Below are positions 1 through 8,189 of a stretch of 39,642 nucleotides of DNA, piece by piece. Under the pieces are notes generated by a model, which was given only the letters and a program-made list of their open reading frames with translations, ran no database searches and was not told where the DNA came from. The number at the start of each line of letters is the position of its first letter. Position 1 is the stretch's first letter. A program made the translations under genes and the position numbers. The stretch is from Desulfobacula sp. (GTDB lineage: Bacteria > Desulfobacterota > Desulfobacteria > Desulfobacterales > Desulfobacteraceae): assembly GCA_012031875.1 (NCBI GenBank), contig JAAUSZ010000013.1:1-39642 (forward strand), in the 5' to 3' direction.

Positions 1-1
1 T

Positions 2-393
2 GGGAGAGCCTTTTTTCTTTTGATGCGCAAACGCATTTCATCGGAAATTTCTAATCTTGCATTGACGGGATATCTCTGTTTTCTTGGATTGGTTCTGTTC
101 TTACCCCTGTCCGTGTTCCAGGCGTTTTCCTTTGATTTTCAAGTGTCAGTCCCGGGGCATGGGGGGCCATGCTGTATTTTGGGGCAATCTTTACGGTACT
201 GGCCTATGTGTTCTGGTTTCAGGGGGTTTCCAGGGTCTCGGGGAGTACGGCCGGGGTGTTTACCGCAGTCATGCCGGTGAGTGCGGTGGTCCTGTCCTGT
301 TTTTTTCTTAAGGAGCCCTTTACGCTGCACCATGCCCTGGGCGGAGCCATGATTCTTTCGGCCATTTTCATGATGGCCGGGACTGCAAAATGA
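2..393 (+). CDS. EamA/DMT-family transporter, C-terminal part, frameshifted
   Basis: Only the last part of a drug/metabolite-transporter (EamA) permease is present; the 5' end lies outside the window. The hydrophobic helices match the second EamA repeat, including a stretch reading TVLAYVFWFQGV followed by a helix with FTAVMPVSAVVLSCFFLKEP, the usual penultimate-helix pattern with its Lys-Glu-Pro. The frame breaks near 136-139. The first part reads in one frame and the part from about 140 in another, and adding one T to the four-T run joins them as DFSSVSPGAWGAMLYFG, a good EamA sequence. I therefore regard it as an intact gene with a consensus error. The substrate cannot be told; members export metabolites or amino acids across the inner membrane. 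It converges on the radical SAM gene. Confidence 0.75.
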
Positions 394-449
394 GGCCCTT
401 TTATTTTTCAATGCCGGTTCCGGCCTTAATGCCCCTTGCCGTATCCGTC

Positions 450-1388
450 CTATTTATGCTTTGCCTGATAAAAGACGCCTCTTTCCTGACGCGAGGTTTC
501 AATTTGATCCTCGGCCTCCAGGACATCCAGGTATTTATTGATTTCATGGATGTGCAGCCCCAGCAGGGCGGACAGGTCATCCAGGGTGCAGGGCCTTCGT
601 AAGAGGGTTTCCATGATGGCGGTTTCCGTATCTTCCCGGTAGGCCCGGATATTTTTCCGCTGGGGAAAGGCCGCGATGATCTCGATCCGGTCCATGCCCC
701 AGAATTCACGGATCCGTTCCAGTTCCTTTCTGGTGGCCCCCTTCAGGCCCTCAAGGGTTCCGGGCCGGTCCAGGGTATTGAGCTGGATGGAATCGGGCCG
801 GATCTTCACCAGGGCCTTTTTAAGAGCGGTCAGTTCCTGTTCAGTGTCATTATACCCCGGCAGGATAAAGATTTCGAGCCAGATCCGACCCGTAAACGCG
901 CGCCTGAAATCAACCAATCCTTGAATATAGGGATCAATTTTTAAAGATTCCGGCGGCCGGTTGATTTTTTTAAAACCCTCGTCGGTGGCCGAGTCCAGGG
1001 AGGGGAGCACCAGGTCTGCATCCATAAGGGCGTCTCTGACCGCCTTGTCATAGAACAGGGTTCCGTTTGTCAGAACCGCCGTCGGGATCTGGGGTTTGTT
1101 TTGCTTTATGAATTGAAGGACGTCTTTGATGCAGGTATTGAGGGTGGGCTCGCCGGACCCGGAAAGAGTGATATAGTCCGGGTCGGGGCTGTTCTTGAAA
1201 TAATGGGTGAGTTCTTCTTTCACCCGGTCCAGGGGGACATATTCTTTTCTTTCAAGGGTGAGCCGGGTTGTTTTTCCGACCTCGCAATACACGCAATCCA
1301 AAGAACAGATTTTTTTGGGAGAAAGGTCAACGCCCAGGGACATGCCCAGGCGTCTGGACGGCACAGGGCCGAATAAATACTGATACAT
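450..1388 (-). CDS. Radical SAM protein with C-terminal helical domain
   Basis: A 312-residue radical SAM enzyme. Cys28, Cys32 and Cys35 form the CxxxCxxC motif (CSLDCVYC) that binds the 4Fe-4S cluster cleaving S-adenosylmethionine. It is followed by a GSGEPTL segment that matches the SAM-contacting GGE-type motif. The opening MYQYLFGPVPSRRLG and the overall pattern match the COG0731-like group of uncharacterised Fe-S oxidoreductases. The last 70 or so residues (TLDDLSALLGLHIHEINKYL) look like a small winged-helix-like domain. I chose the ATG at 1388 because similarity begins there; the open frame extends upstream to a less likely start. The small protein at 1418-1756 is 29 bases upstream on the same strand, so they probably share a transcript. 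The substrate is unknown. Confidence 0.88.
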   Translation of the reverse strand: MYQYLFGPVPSRRLGMSLGVDLSPKKICSLDCVYCEVGKTTRLTLERKEYVPLDRVKEELTHYFKNSPDPDYITLSGSGEPTLNTCIKDVLQFIKQNKPQIPTAVLTNGTLFYDKAVRDALMDADLVLPSLDSATDEGFKKINRPPESLKIDPYIQGLVDFRRAFTGRIWLEIFILPGYNDTEQELTALKKALVKIRPDSIQLNTLDRPGTLEGLKGATRKELERIREFWGMDRIEIIAAFPQRKNIRAYREDTETAIMETLLRRPCTLDDLSALLGLHIHEINKYLDVLEAEDQIETSRQERGVFYQAKHK

Positions 1389-1417
1389 GGCAGCTCTCTT
1401 TTTTTTGATGTGCGGCA

Positions 1418-1756
1418 TCAGATCCGCCGGATGGAGTCCACAATAAACGGGGTGCAACGGACGGCAACGCTCTGTTTCTTGACCCAGATCCGGACCATGG
1501 ACACGGATTCCCCGGCCAGGGTGGTGATATTGGGAAGCTCTTCGGCAAAGACGATGTCCTTGGCCCTGAATTCATAATAAAAGGTATTGTCTGAAAACGG
1601 GTCTGCAATCAATATCACCCGGGCCGGGTCATGGGGGTGTTTCCGGGGGGACCCGGAAAAGGGGATATGCTTGGTTTTATCAAGGTCTTGGGATTTCCCG
1701 AAGGTTTGAATTTCAAATTTGTCTTTTAATTCAAGAAAATTTATAATGGTCATCAT
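1418..1756 (-). CDS. Small conserved protein, function unknown
   Basis: A 112-residue soluble protein without signal peptide or membrane helix. The core contains HIPFSGSPRKHPHDPARVIL, then DPFSDNTFYYEF, EELPNI and RIWVKKQSVAVRCTPF. The dense conserved-looking motifs suggest a real family that I recall from sulfate reducers without a proven function. Some annotations may give it a pyrophosphatase-type name, but I see no known Asp-rich pyrophosphatase signature. An AAGGAG-type ribosome site lies just upstream of the ATG pair at 1756/1753; either ATG could be used. It is co-directional with the radical SAM gene and divergent from the ThDP enzyme gene. Confidence 0.72.
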   Translation of the reverse strand: MMTIINFLELKDKFEIQTFGKSQDLDKTKHIPFSGSPRKHPHDPARVILIADPFSDNTFYYEFRAKDIVFAEELPNITTLAGESVSMVRIWVKKQSVAVRCTPFIVDSIRRI

Positions 1757-1890
1757 GGGTCTCCTTTACTGAACATCAGAATTCTTATAAATTTTATTCT
1801 GTATTATAAATCAGAAATAAAGGAAGAACATAGGAAAAATAAATTATTCCTTTGATTTTACCGGCAGGGGAGAAAGGCGGTTTGGGGTTT
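1757..1890. promoter_or_regulatory. AT-rich divergent intergenic region
   Basis: This 134-base gap separates the divergent starts at 1756 and 1891. It is much more AT-rich than its surroundings, with TATAAA-like hexamers around 1785-1810, so it probably carries promoters for both directions. No convincing paired -35/-10 could be fixed. Confidence 0.35.
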
Positions 1891-3531
1891 ATGGCGACTG
1901 TGGCCCAAAAATTTGCAGAGGGCTTGAAAGAAATCGGTATCCGTTATGTTTTCGGAGTGCCGAGCGGCAGCATGATCGACTATGTGGAGGCCATCCGGAA
2001 AACCGATGGAATGGATTTTATTCTTGTCAGCCATGAGGCCGGGGCAGGGTTCATGGCTGCGGTCTGCGGTCGGCTGACCCGCGTTCCGGGGGCCTGCTTC
2101 GCCACCTTCGGCCCCGGCGCCACCAATGTCTCCACCGGAGTGGGCGCGGCCTTGCTGGACCGGAACCCCGTCCTGGTATTTACCGACGAGCTGCCGGAAA
2201 GATTACGGCATCGAACGGCCCAGATGAATATCGATCATGGGGCCCTGTTCAGACCTTTGACCAAAGGCGTTTTTCGGTTGACGCCGGGCAAAGTCGGGGA
2301 AATTCTTTTTGAAGCGGCAGGCCTTGCCGTTAAAAATCAGCCCGGCCCGGTCTATGTGGGGGTTCCCTCGGACATGGCGGACCGGGAAAGCCCGGAGCCG
2401 GACCTGTCTCCGGTTTCGGGAATGGCCCCGGTTTCGCCCCCCAGGGAGTCCGTACCGGCGGCTCCTCCAGCCCTCAGGGCCATGCAGGAGGCGGTTTCAA
2501 AGGCCCAAAAGCCCCTTCTGGTGCTGGGGCTGACCGCGGCCCAATCCGGCCTTAAGCCCCTGATCCAAAAGGTGGCGGAACAATTTCAAATGCCCGTGGT
2601 CCTTACCCCCATGGCCAAGGGGCTGATTTCCGAAGACCACCCGCTTTACGCCGGGGTCCTGAACCATGCCCTGGCCCATATGGTGGGCCGGACCCATCAA
2701 CAGGCCGACCTGATCATCGGCATCGGGTATGACCCGGTGGAGGTCAATTACGAGGATTGGGCGCCTCCTGCGCCCATTGTCCATATCAGCCCGGTCCCCG
2801 CGGACCTGGACAGGGATTCCCATACCTTGGCCGCGGATGTGGCCGGGGATATGGAATCTTCCCTCCAGGCCCTGGCGGTCCTTTCCCCCCGGCCGCTTGA
2901 ATGGGACTATCAGGCGCTTCTCAAGTGGAAACAGGCCATGTTTGCAAGCTTTGCCCCGGCCCCCGGCTCCTTCGGCCCCCTGGCCGTGCTCCGGGGGCTA
3001 AGACAGGCCCTGCCCCCGGACGGGATCCTGACCTGCGATGTGGGGGCCCATCTTCACCTCATCGGCCAGTTCTGGCCCACCCCGGACCCGGACTGCCTTC
3101 TGATGACCAACGGCTGGTCCTCCATGGGATTTGCCATACCGGCCGCCATTGGGGCCAAACTCTGCCGGCCCGATAAAAAAACGGCCTGTGTGGTGGGGGA
3201 CGGCGGATTTCTCATGACGGCCGGGGAACTGGCCACGGCAAAGAGGCTCCATCTTCATATCGTGTTTGTCATTTTATCCGACGGAGAACTCTCCCTGATC
3301 CGGATCAAACAGGAACACAAATCCTATGATGCCGGATATGGGGCCCGCCTGGGTGCAAAGGGCGGCCTGGGGTCTGATTCTTTTCTCGGGATCCCGGTCA
3401 TCCCGGTTTCGGATCAGGGCGGCTATGAAAAAGCCCTGAAAAAGGCCTTTGCCCTTTCCGGGCCGGTCATCATCCATGCGGAGATTGAGGGTTCGGAATA
3501 TGACGGCCTGGTGCTGAAGGGCAACAGATAA
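1891..3531 (+). CDS. Thiamine diphosphate-dependent enzyme, acetolactate synthase-like
   Basis: A 546-residue ThDP enzyme with the three-domain layout of the acetolactate synthase/benzoylformate decarboxylase superfamily: PYR domain (about 1-175), central domain (about 195-330) and PP domain (about 360-535). Glu49 in SHEAGAGFMA matches the Glu that activates the thiazolium cofactor, and FGPGATN is the conserved loop near the active site. GDG at 436-438 starts the ThDP/Mg motif. At its far end the usual Asn-Asn or Asn-Asp is Ser-Asp (LSDGEL). The reaction is likely decarboxylation or carboligation of a 2-oxoacid; the substrate cannot be told. The ATG at 1891 begins the domain; a TTG at 1852 is in frame but adds nothing recognisable. 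It stands alone and ends three bases before the convergent J-domain gene. Confidence 0.85.
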   Translation: MATVAQKFAEGLKEIGIRYVFGVPSGSMIDYVEAIRKTDGMDFILVSHEAGAGFMAAVCGRLTRVPGACFATFGPGATNVSTGVGAALLDRNPVLVFTDELPERLRHRTAQMNIDHGALFRPLTKGVFRLTPGKVGEILFEAAGLAVKNQPGPVYVGVPSDMADRESPEPDLSPVSGMAPVSPPRESVPAAPPALRAMQEAVSKAQKPLLVLGLTAAQSGLKPLIQKVAEQFQMPVVLTPMAKGLISEDHPLYAGVLNHALAHMVGRTHQQADLIIGIGYDPVEVNYEDWAPPAPIVHISPVPADLDRDSHTLAADVAGDMESSLQALAVLSPRPLEWDYQALLKWKQAMFASFAPAPGSFGPLAVLRGLRQALPPDGILTCDVGAHLHLIGQFWPTPDPDCLLMTNGWSSMGFAIPAAIGAKLCRPDKKTACVVGDGGFLMTAGELATAKRLHLHIVFVILSDGELSLIRIKQEHKSYDAGYGARLGAKGGLGSDSFLGIPVIPVSDQGGYEKALKKAFALSGPVIIHAEIEGSEYDGLVLKGNR

Positions 3532-3534
3532 GCC

Positions 3535-4572
3535 TTATCCGACCTTTTCCAGCAGGGTTTCGTAGGCATTGTTCAGTTCCACAAATTTTTCGTGGGAGCC
3601 GCCCGTGTCCGGGTGGACCTGCCGGGCCAGCTTTCTATAGGAACGGGCCAGGCGCTTTCGGGTCATGACCCGGAGGTCTTCACGGGTGATGCCGAAAAGT
3701 TTGCAGGCCTTGTCCAGGGTGACGGAGTTCGCTGGTCTGGGGGTGAAAACCCGGTGCCGGTTCATGAAATCCTTTGCCAGGTCATCCAGGAGGGTGGTGT
3801 CGGCATAGGGGTGGTCAAAAAACATGATCAAATACCGGATCAGATGGCGATCCAGGGTTTTGTCCCGCATATAGACGGTTTTGTTGATCCTGCAGATTTC
3901 CGTGAGAAAATAATTGTCCACCCGGTCCTGGTCCAGGGCCTGGGGCATTCTCTTGGCCAGCATGCCCTGAAAAAACCGCTGGAGATCAAACACGGCATAT
4001 ACATAGGATTTGAGTTCCCGGGCCTTTAAAGAAGAGGATTCCTGCCTGAAGAACTGCTGCTCGATCTCATCCCTGGATTTATGGGCATGGTCTGAAAACA
4101 AGGCGGCCGGCATGTTTTCCACGGGCCCCGGGTCCATGTTTCCGAATCTTAAATAATGGGCTCGCCGTTTGTCGAAATCCGGTACGATTTTCAAGATTTC
4201 CTGTTTTCGGGCTTCCGTGAGTTTTTTCCTTGTATTCCGGAAGGAGCGGTTCATGAAATGTTCCAGGGCCTCCCGGATATCGGGCCGGAGCCAGGGCAGG
4301 AAAATCTCTTCAAGCTCATCGGAATCATAAACCGCGCCCGAGTCGGCCAGGGCCGCTTCCATGGTTTCATCAAAATAAAAGGCATTGCCGCCCGGGTAAA
4401 GGATAACCGAGGAAGGATCAGGCCCGATCTCATAGAGGTCCCTGAAGGTCAACTGCCGGTCGATGACCAAGGATTCCCTCAGGATAAAATGGGGTTTGCC
4501 CTTCTTTTTTTCATAGGCCAGGTACATAACCTCATCATAAGGCAGGATCTTCCGGATGTACAGGCAGGACAT
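3535..4572 (-). CDS. J-domain protein with long uncharacterised N-terminal region
   Basis: A 345-residue protein whose last 65 residues form a J domain: YRKLARQVHPDTGG contains the His-Pro-Asp triad at 320-322, which stimulates DnaK ATPase. The first 280 residues are a charged, largely helical region with no Gly/Phe linker or zinc centre, so this is not DnaJ itself. It is more likely a specialised class III co-chaperone whose N-terminus selects the client. There is no signal peptide or membrane helix, so it should be cytoplasmic. An inverted repeat lies 14-29 bases upstream of the ATG. It is divergent from the DUF6765 gene. The client is unknown. Confidence 0.82.
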   Translation of the reverse strand: MSCLYIRKILPYDEVMYLAYEKKKGKPHFILRESLVIDRQLTFRDLYEIGPDPSSVILYPGGNAFYFDETMEAALADSGAVYDSDELEEIFLPWLRPDIREALEHFMNRSFRNTRKKLTEARKQEILKIVPDFDKRRAHYLRFGNMDPGPVENMPAALFSDHAHKSRDEIEQQFFRQESSSLKARELKSYVYAVFDLQRFFQGMLAKRMPQALDQDRVDNYFLTEICRINKTVYMRDKTLDRHLIRYLIMFFDHPYADTTLLDDLAKDFMNRHRVFTPRPANSVTLDKACKLFGITREDLRVMTRKRLARSYRKLARQVHPDTGGSHEKFVELNNAYETLLEKVG

Positions 4573-4585
4573 AAATATTAAAAAT

Positions 4586-4601
4586 TCAGGGTTTTCCCTG
4601 A
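4586..4601. promoter_or_regulatory. Short inverted repeat upstream of the J-domain gene
   Basis: TCAGGG and CCCTGA form a perfect six-base inverted repeat around a TTTT loop, 14 bases from the J-domain ATG, in the 216-base divergent gap 4573-4788. It could be an operator or a 5'-leader hairpin. The rest of the gap is AT-rich near 4600-4625 and shows nothing else clear. Confidence 0.25.
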
Positions 4602-4788
4602 TTGATTTTTAAAAAAAAGTTTATTAGGATGCAGGTCATCATTTCCCCTGCTGTGCAGATCCCGGCTTTAGAAAAGCGAATTTCCCGATATCCATCCCCA
4701 GGCAATCCTGATTTTGAGATAACAGGGCGAGGCAGAGGCCAGGAAAAGAAGGCCTTTTAAACCATAATACGGAAATAAGGAGAACGCT

Positions 4789-5871
4789 ATGCAGATTGAT
4801 TTTCATCATGCCGTGACCTATGTCGCGGCCAGGGCCGCCGGGTTCGACCATCCCGAGGCTGAAAAGACAGCCTATTGCGCCCAGTATGTGGATGATGCCG
4901 TTAAGACGGGGACCATTGCCTTTCAGAACAAGGCCCTGTATGACCGGATCTGTTCGGCCCACAAAACCCTGGACTACAGGAATATGGAAGAACTTGCCAA
5001 CCACAGGGTCTGGCTTCCCTTTCATTTCCTTCCCGGCAATGCTGGAAAACCAGCGGGTTCGGACCCGGCCCGGCATTTTGTGGAAAGGGTGGTCTGCGTC
5101 AAGGACAGCTTCGTTGCCCGGGACATGATCGCCGCCTGCATCGGGGACCGGCACAAACCCTACGGGCTTCACAGGCTGGGCATCACCCTGCACACCTATG
5201 CCGATACCTGGGCCCACCAGGGGTTTGCCGGGATCATCCATGAGATCAACGATATCCGTGATCTCAAGGACGAATCGGGTGCAGGCCTGAGGCCCCGGGA
5301 TATGCTTTCCCGTTTTTTCGGGAAGCTTTTTGACCAGGTTGCCGGCAAGCTGGTGGGAAATACCCTTCCCCTGGGCCATGGGGCGGCCCTGTGTTTTCCG
5401 GACCTGCCCTATCTCCGGTGGAGCTATCAAGACAGCAGCGGGCAGACGATTCCCCGTGACAATACGGTTGATTTCCTGGCCGCGGCCGACGCCATGTGCC
5501 GGGTCATGAAGCAATACCGGGCCGGAACCCCTGGTGTGCTGCTCACCGGCCTGGATGCCGCGTACAAGGGCCCTATGGAAAACCTGTTCAGAACCGTGAC
5601 GGATAAAGAGGGCGAGGACCGCCATGCCAAATGGCTGGAGGCTATCCGGGAGGGAGTCTTCCCCTTTGGCCCCGTCGAGCTTGACTATGACCCGGACGGG
5701 AGAAAATCCTGGAAAAGTCTTGCCCTGGGCACTTCCAAGGATGCAGCGGAATACCCCTGGGATGAATCCTTTTTGACCAGCGACTGGAAATATTTCCATG
5801 ATGCCCTCCTGGATCATCGATTCACCCTTATCCACGACATTTTGCCGAATTACAACATCTGTGCAGCCTGA
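4789..5871 (+). CDS. DUF6765 family protein
   Basis: A 360-residue protein that I recognise as the DUF6765 family from its start, MQIDFHHAVTYVAARAAGF, and AYCAQYVDD shortly after. The middle has LHTYADTWAHQGF, a His/Asp/His arrangement on a predicted helix. It resembles metal-binding motifs of helical zinc phospholipase C/P1 nuclease-like folds, but this is only a resemblance. No signal peptide is seen. A strong AAGGAG site precedes the ATG. A long open frame on the opposite strand covers most of the gene, but it lacks family character and is a shadow. The next gene follows after 18 bases, so the two are probably co-transcribed. Function is unknown. Confidence 0.85.
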   Translation: MQIDFHHAVTYVAARAAGFDHPEAEKTAYCAQYVDDAVKTGTIAFQNKALYDRICSAHKTLDYRNMEELANHRVWLPFHFLPGNAGKPAGSDPARHFVERVVCVKDSFVARDMIAACIGDRHKPYGLHRLGITLHTYADTWAHQGFAGIIHEINDIRDLKDESGAGLRPRDMLSRFFGKLFDQVAGKLVGNTLPLGHGAALCFPDLPYLRWSYQDSSGQTIPRDNTVDFLAAADAMCRVMKQYRAGTPGVLLTGLDAAYKGPMENLFRTVTDKEGEDRHAKWLEAIREGVFPFGPVELDYDPDGRKSWKSLALGTSKDAAEYPWDESFLTSDWKYFHDALLDHRFTLIHDILPNYNICAA

Positions 5872-5889
5872 CCCTTGAAAGGAGAGAAA

Positions 5890-6300
5890 ATGAATTTTCC
5901 GAAAATCGGTGACCGGGTGGAGACGGAGCAGGCCCTGGAGCTGTGCCGGTATTTTAAACTGGACTACCTGGTCTCACGCATAGAAAGGGAGCCATCCCTG
6001 TATAAAAGCTGGATATTTGACGGCTGTTCCTGCATCCATGATGAATTTCTGGGCCTTTTGACCGGGTGTGACAGCGAGGCCCTGACTTTTAAGTGCTGCC
6101 TCCCCCATGATCTTGGCTATGCCTATGGCGAGCCCGGCAACCGCATGGAAAGAAAACGGGTGGACTTGAAATTCCAGAGTGATCTCATCACCAAGGCCCG
6201 GATGAAGGAGTGGGCCGCCGCAGCCCTGTATGAAGGGGTCCGGGTGGGGGGAGAAGAGGTCTTTGGCCTTTCCTTTTCCTGGGCCTTTGCAAGAAAATAG
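5890..6300 (+). CDS. Small protein with phospholipase A2-like CC-x-x-HD motif
   Basis: A 136-residue protein I cannot place in a named family. Its centre has FDGCSCIHDEF followed about 25 residues later by CCLPHDLGYAYGEPGN. In secreted phospholipases A2 the signature is Cys-Cys-x-x-His-Asp, where His and Asp are catalytic, and prokaryotic PLA2 proteins are also this small. Here Leu-Pro separates the cysteines from the dyad and no signal peptide is visible, so a cytoplasmic PLA2-like fold is only a hypothesis. The ATG at 5890 follows an AAGGAG site with good spacing. It lies 18 bases after the DUF6765 gene and probably shares its transcript. Confidence 0.7.
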   Translation: MNFPKIGDRVETEQALELCRYFKLDYLVSRIEREPSLYKSWIFDGCSCIHDEFLGLLTGCDSEALTFKCCLPHDLGYAYGEPGNRMERKRVDLKFQSDLITKARMKEWAAAALYEGVRVGGEEVFGLSFSWAFARK

Positions 6301-6333
6301 GGCGAATTGAAAATCCATCCCTGTATAAAGCCT

Positions 6334-6354
6334 GGCGGACTGGGCCGGTCCGCC
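6334..6354. terminator. Hairpin between convergent genes
   Basis: GGCGGAC and GTCCGCC form a perfect seven-base stem around a seven-base loop, placed between the ends of two convergent genes and touching the stop of the acyl-CoA synthetase gene. There is no long T tract on either side, so termination is plausible but unproven. Confidence 0.45.
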
Positions 6355-8127
6355 TAATACATGGCGTCAATGAGGTGCTTGTATTTCCCGTTGATGGTTT
6401 TCCGTTTCAGCTTCAGGGTCGGGGTGATTTCCTCTCCTTCAATGGTGAAGGGCTCGGCCAGCAAGGTAAATTTTTTGATGCTCTCGTATTGGGCCAGCTT
6501 TTTTGAATGAAAATCAATGCGTTTGCGGTAGAACCGGATAACCTCCGGATGCCGGATCAGTTCCTCCCGTGAGGCATAAGGGATATTCTTTTTTTGGGCC
6601 CAGGTCTCAAGGGCGTCAAAGGAAGGAACCACAAGGGCGCTGATAAACTGCTTGCGTTCGCCGATGGTAACGATCTGGTCAATGAAAAAATCTTTGCCCA
6701 CCAGGGTTTCAATATGCAGGGGCGCTATGTTTTTTCCGCCCGAGGTGATAATCAGGTCCTTGATCCGGTCCGTGATCCTTAAAAAGCCGTCTTCGTCAAA
6801 CTCCCCCACATCCCCGGTTTTGAACCAGCCGTCCCGGATTTCCTCGGCTGTTTTTCAGGATGGTTATAATAGCCTTTCATGACCTGGCCGCCCCGGACCT
6901 CGATCTCCCCGCTATCCGTGATCCTGACCTCGCAATTGGGCACGGGCTTGCCCACGGTCCCGAAGCGAAAGCAGGAAGGGGTGTTGCAGGTGATCATGGG
7001 AGAGGTTTCCGTCAGGCCGTAGCCCTGGCAGATCAAAAGGCCGCAGGCAAAAAAGAATTCCTCAATGGATTTTTCAAGGGGGGCCCCGCCCGCGGAAAAA
7101 AGTTTTTATCCCCGCCCACAATGGCCCTGACCTTGGAAAGCACCAGTTTGTCATAGAGGCTGTGTTTTAATCTTAAGCCAAGGGGAATGGGCCGGTTTTT
7201 GCGCTGCCGGGTATAAAAGTCTTCCCCGGTTTTGACGGCCTGCCTGAACAGGATTTTTTTAAAGGCGGACGCGGTTTCCTGGCGGTTCATGACGGTGGCG
7301 TATATTTTCTCGTAGAGCCGGGGGACCGACACCATGGCCGTGGGCTTGATTTCCTGAAGGGTTTCAATGACCTTTTTGGGATCTTCCAGGTAGGTGTGGA
7401 CGGCCCCCTTGAAATAGACATAATAGGACCACATTCTTTCGTAGACATGGCTCAGGGGCAGAAAGCAGAGCGAGGTGTCCCGGGGTGAGATGTTGAAATG
7501 GGCGTCCAGGGCCTCGAACTGATGGAAGAGGTTCCCGTGGGTAAGCATGACCCCCTTGGGGTTTCCCGTGGTGCCGGAGGTATAAATAATGGTGGTGGTA
7601 TCGTCCTTTTGGATCAGGGCTGTTCTTTTGCGGATCTCATCCTTGACGGACGCTGGTGTTTCTCGGGCCGTAAAGTCCTTGAAATACACGGCAAAGGCGG
7701 GGTCGACCGGGATAGTATCATCATAGGAAATGACCTTAAGGGGCCCTCCTTCTGAAATGACGGCCTCCACGTTCCGGTACTGGAAGTCATTGCCCGTAAA
7801 GATGAGACGGATGCCTGCATCTTCGATGATAAACCGGGCCTGTTCCCTGGTATTGGTGCTGTAGATGGGGACGGAAACCGCGCCGGCCAGGATACAGGCA
7901 TAATCCGTCACGGCCCATTCATACCGGTTGGCGGAATAGATGCCGATATTGTCCCCCTTTTGCACCCCGGCCAGAACCAGGGCCGCGGCAAGACCATTTA
8001 TTTTTTCTCCAAACCCGGCATAGGTCAGAGCCTTCCAGTCCTGGCCCTCCTTAAACCGAAGGGCGGTTTGCGGTGCGTATTCCCGGACTTTTTCCGTGAT
8101 CACCTGACCCATATGTTCATATTTCAT
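6354..8127 (-). CDS. Long-chain acyl-CoA synthetase (AMP-forming), frameshifted twice
   Basis: This enzyme activates a fatty acid to acyl-CoA through an acyl-adenylate. [18 protein letters not shown] is the AMP-binding P-loop, [10 protein letters not shown] the A5 motif, and SGGKNIAP the C-terminal catalytic-Lys/hinge region. The gene reads in three frames. Adding one A to the six-A run at 7096-7101 restores NFFSAGGAP, and adding one T to the five-T run at 6851-6855 restores [12 protein letters not shown], giving about 591 residues, normal for the family. Both breaks therefore look like homopolymer undercalls. ATG 8127 begins MKYEHMGQV; upstream residues are not family-like. The CoA-transferase gene is 62 bases upstream on the same strand, which suggests a joint role in organic-acid or fatty-acid activation. 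Confidence 0.87.
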
Positions 8128-8189
8128 GCGGACAATTCCTTTACATAAAAATAATAAATCCTGAGAACGCTGTTTACCTCTTATTGAAA

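Noticed and set aside
4639-5835. 398-residue open frame opposite the DUF6765 gene
   Set aside because: It is longer than the sense gene, but has Gly/Pro-rich composition, no family motifs and no ribosome site, while the sense strand shows a known family and a good ribosome site.
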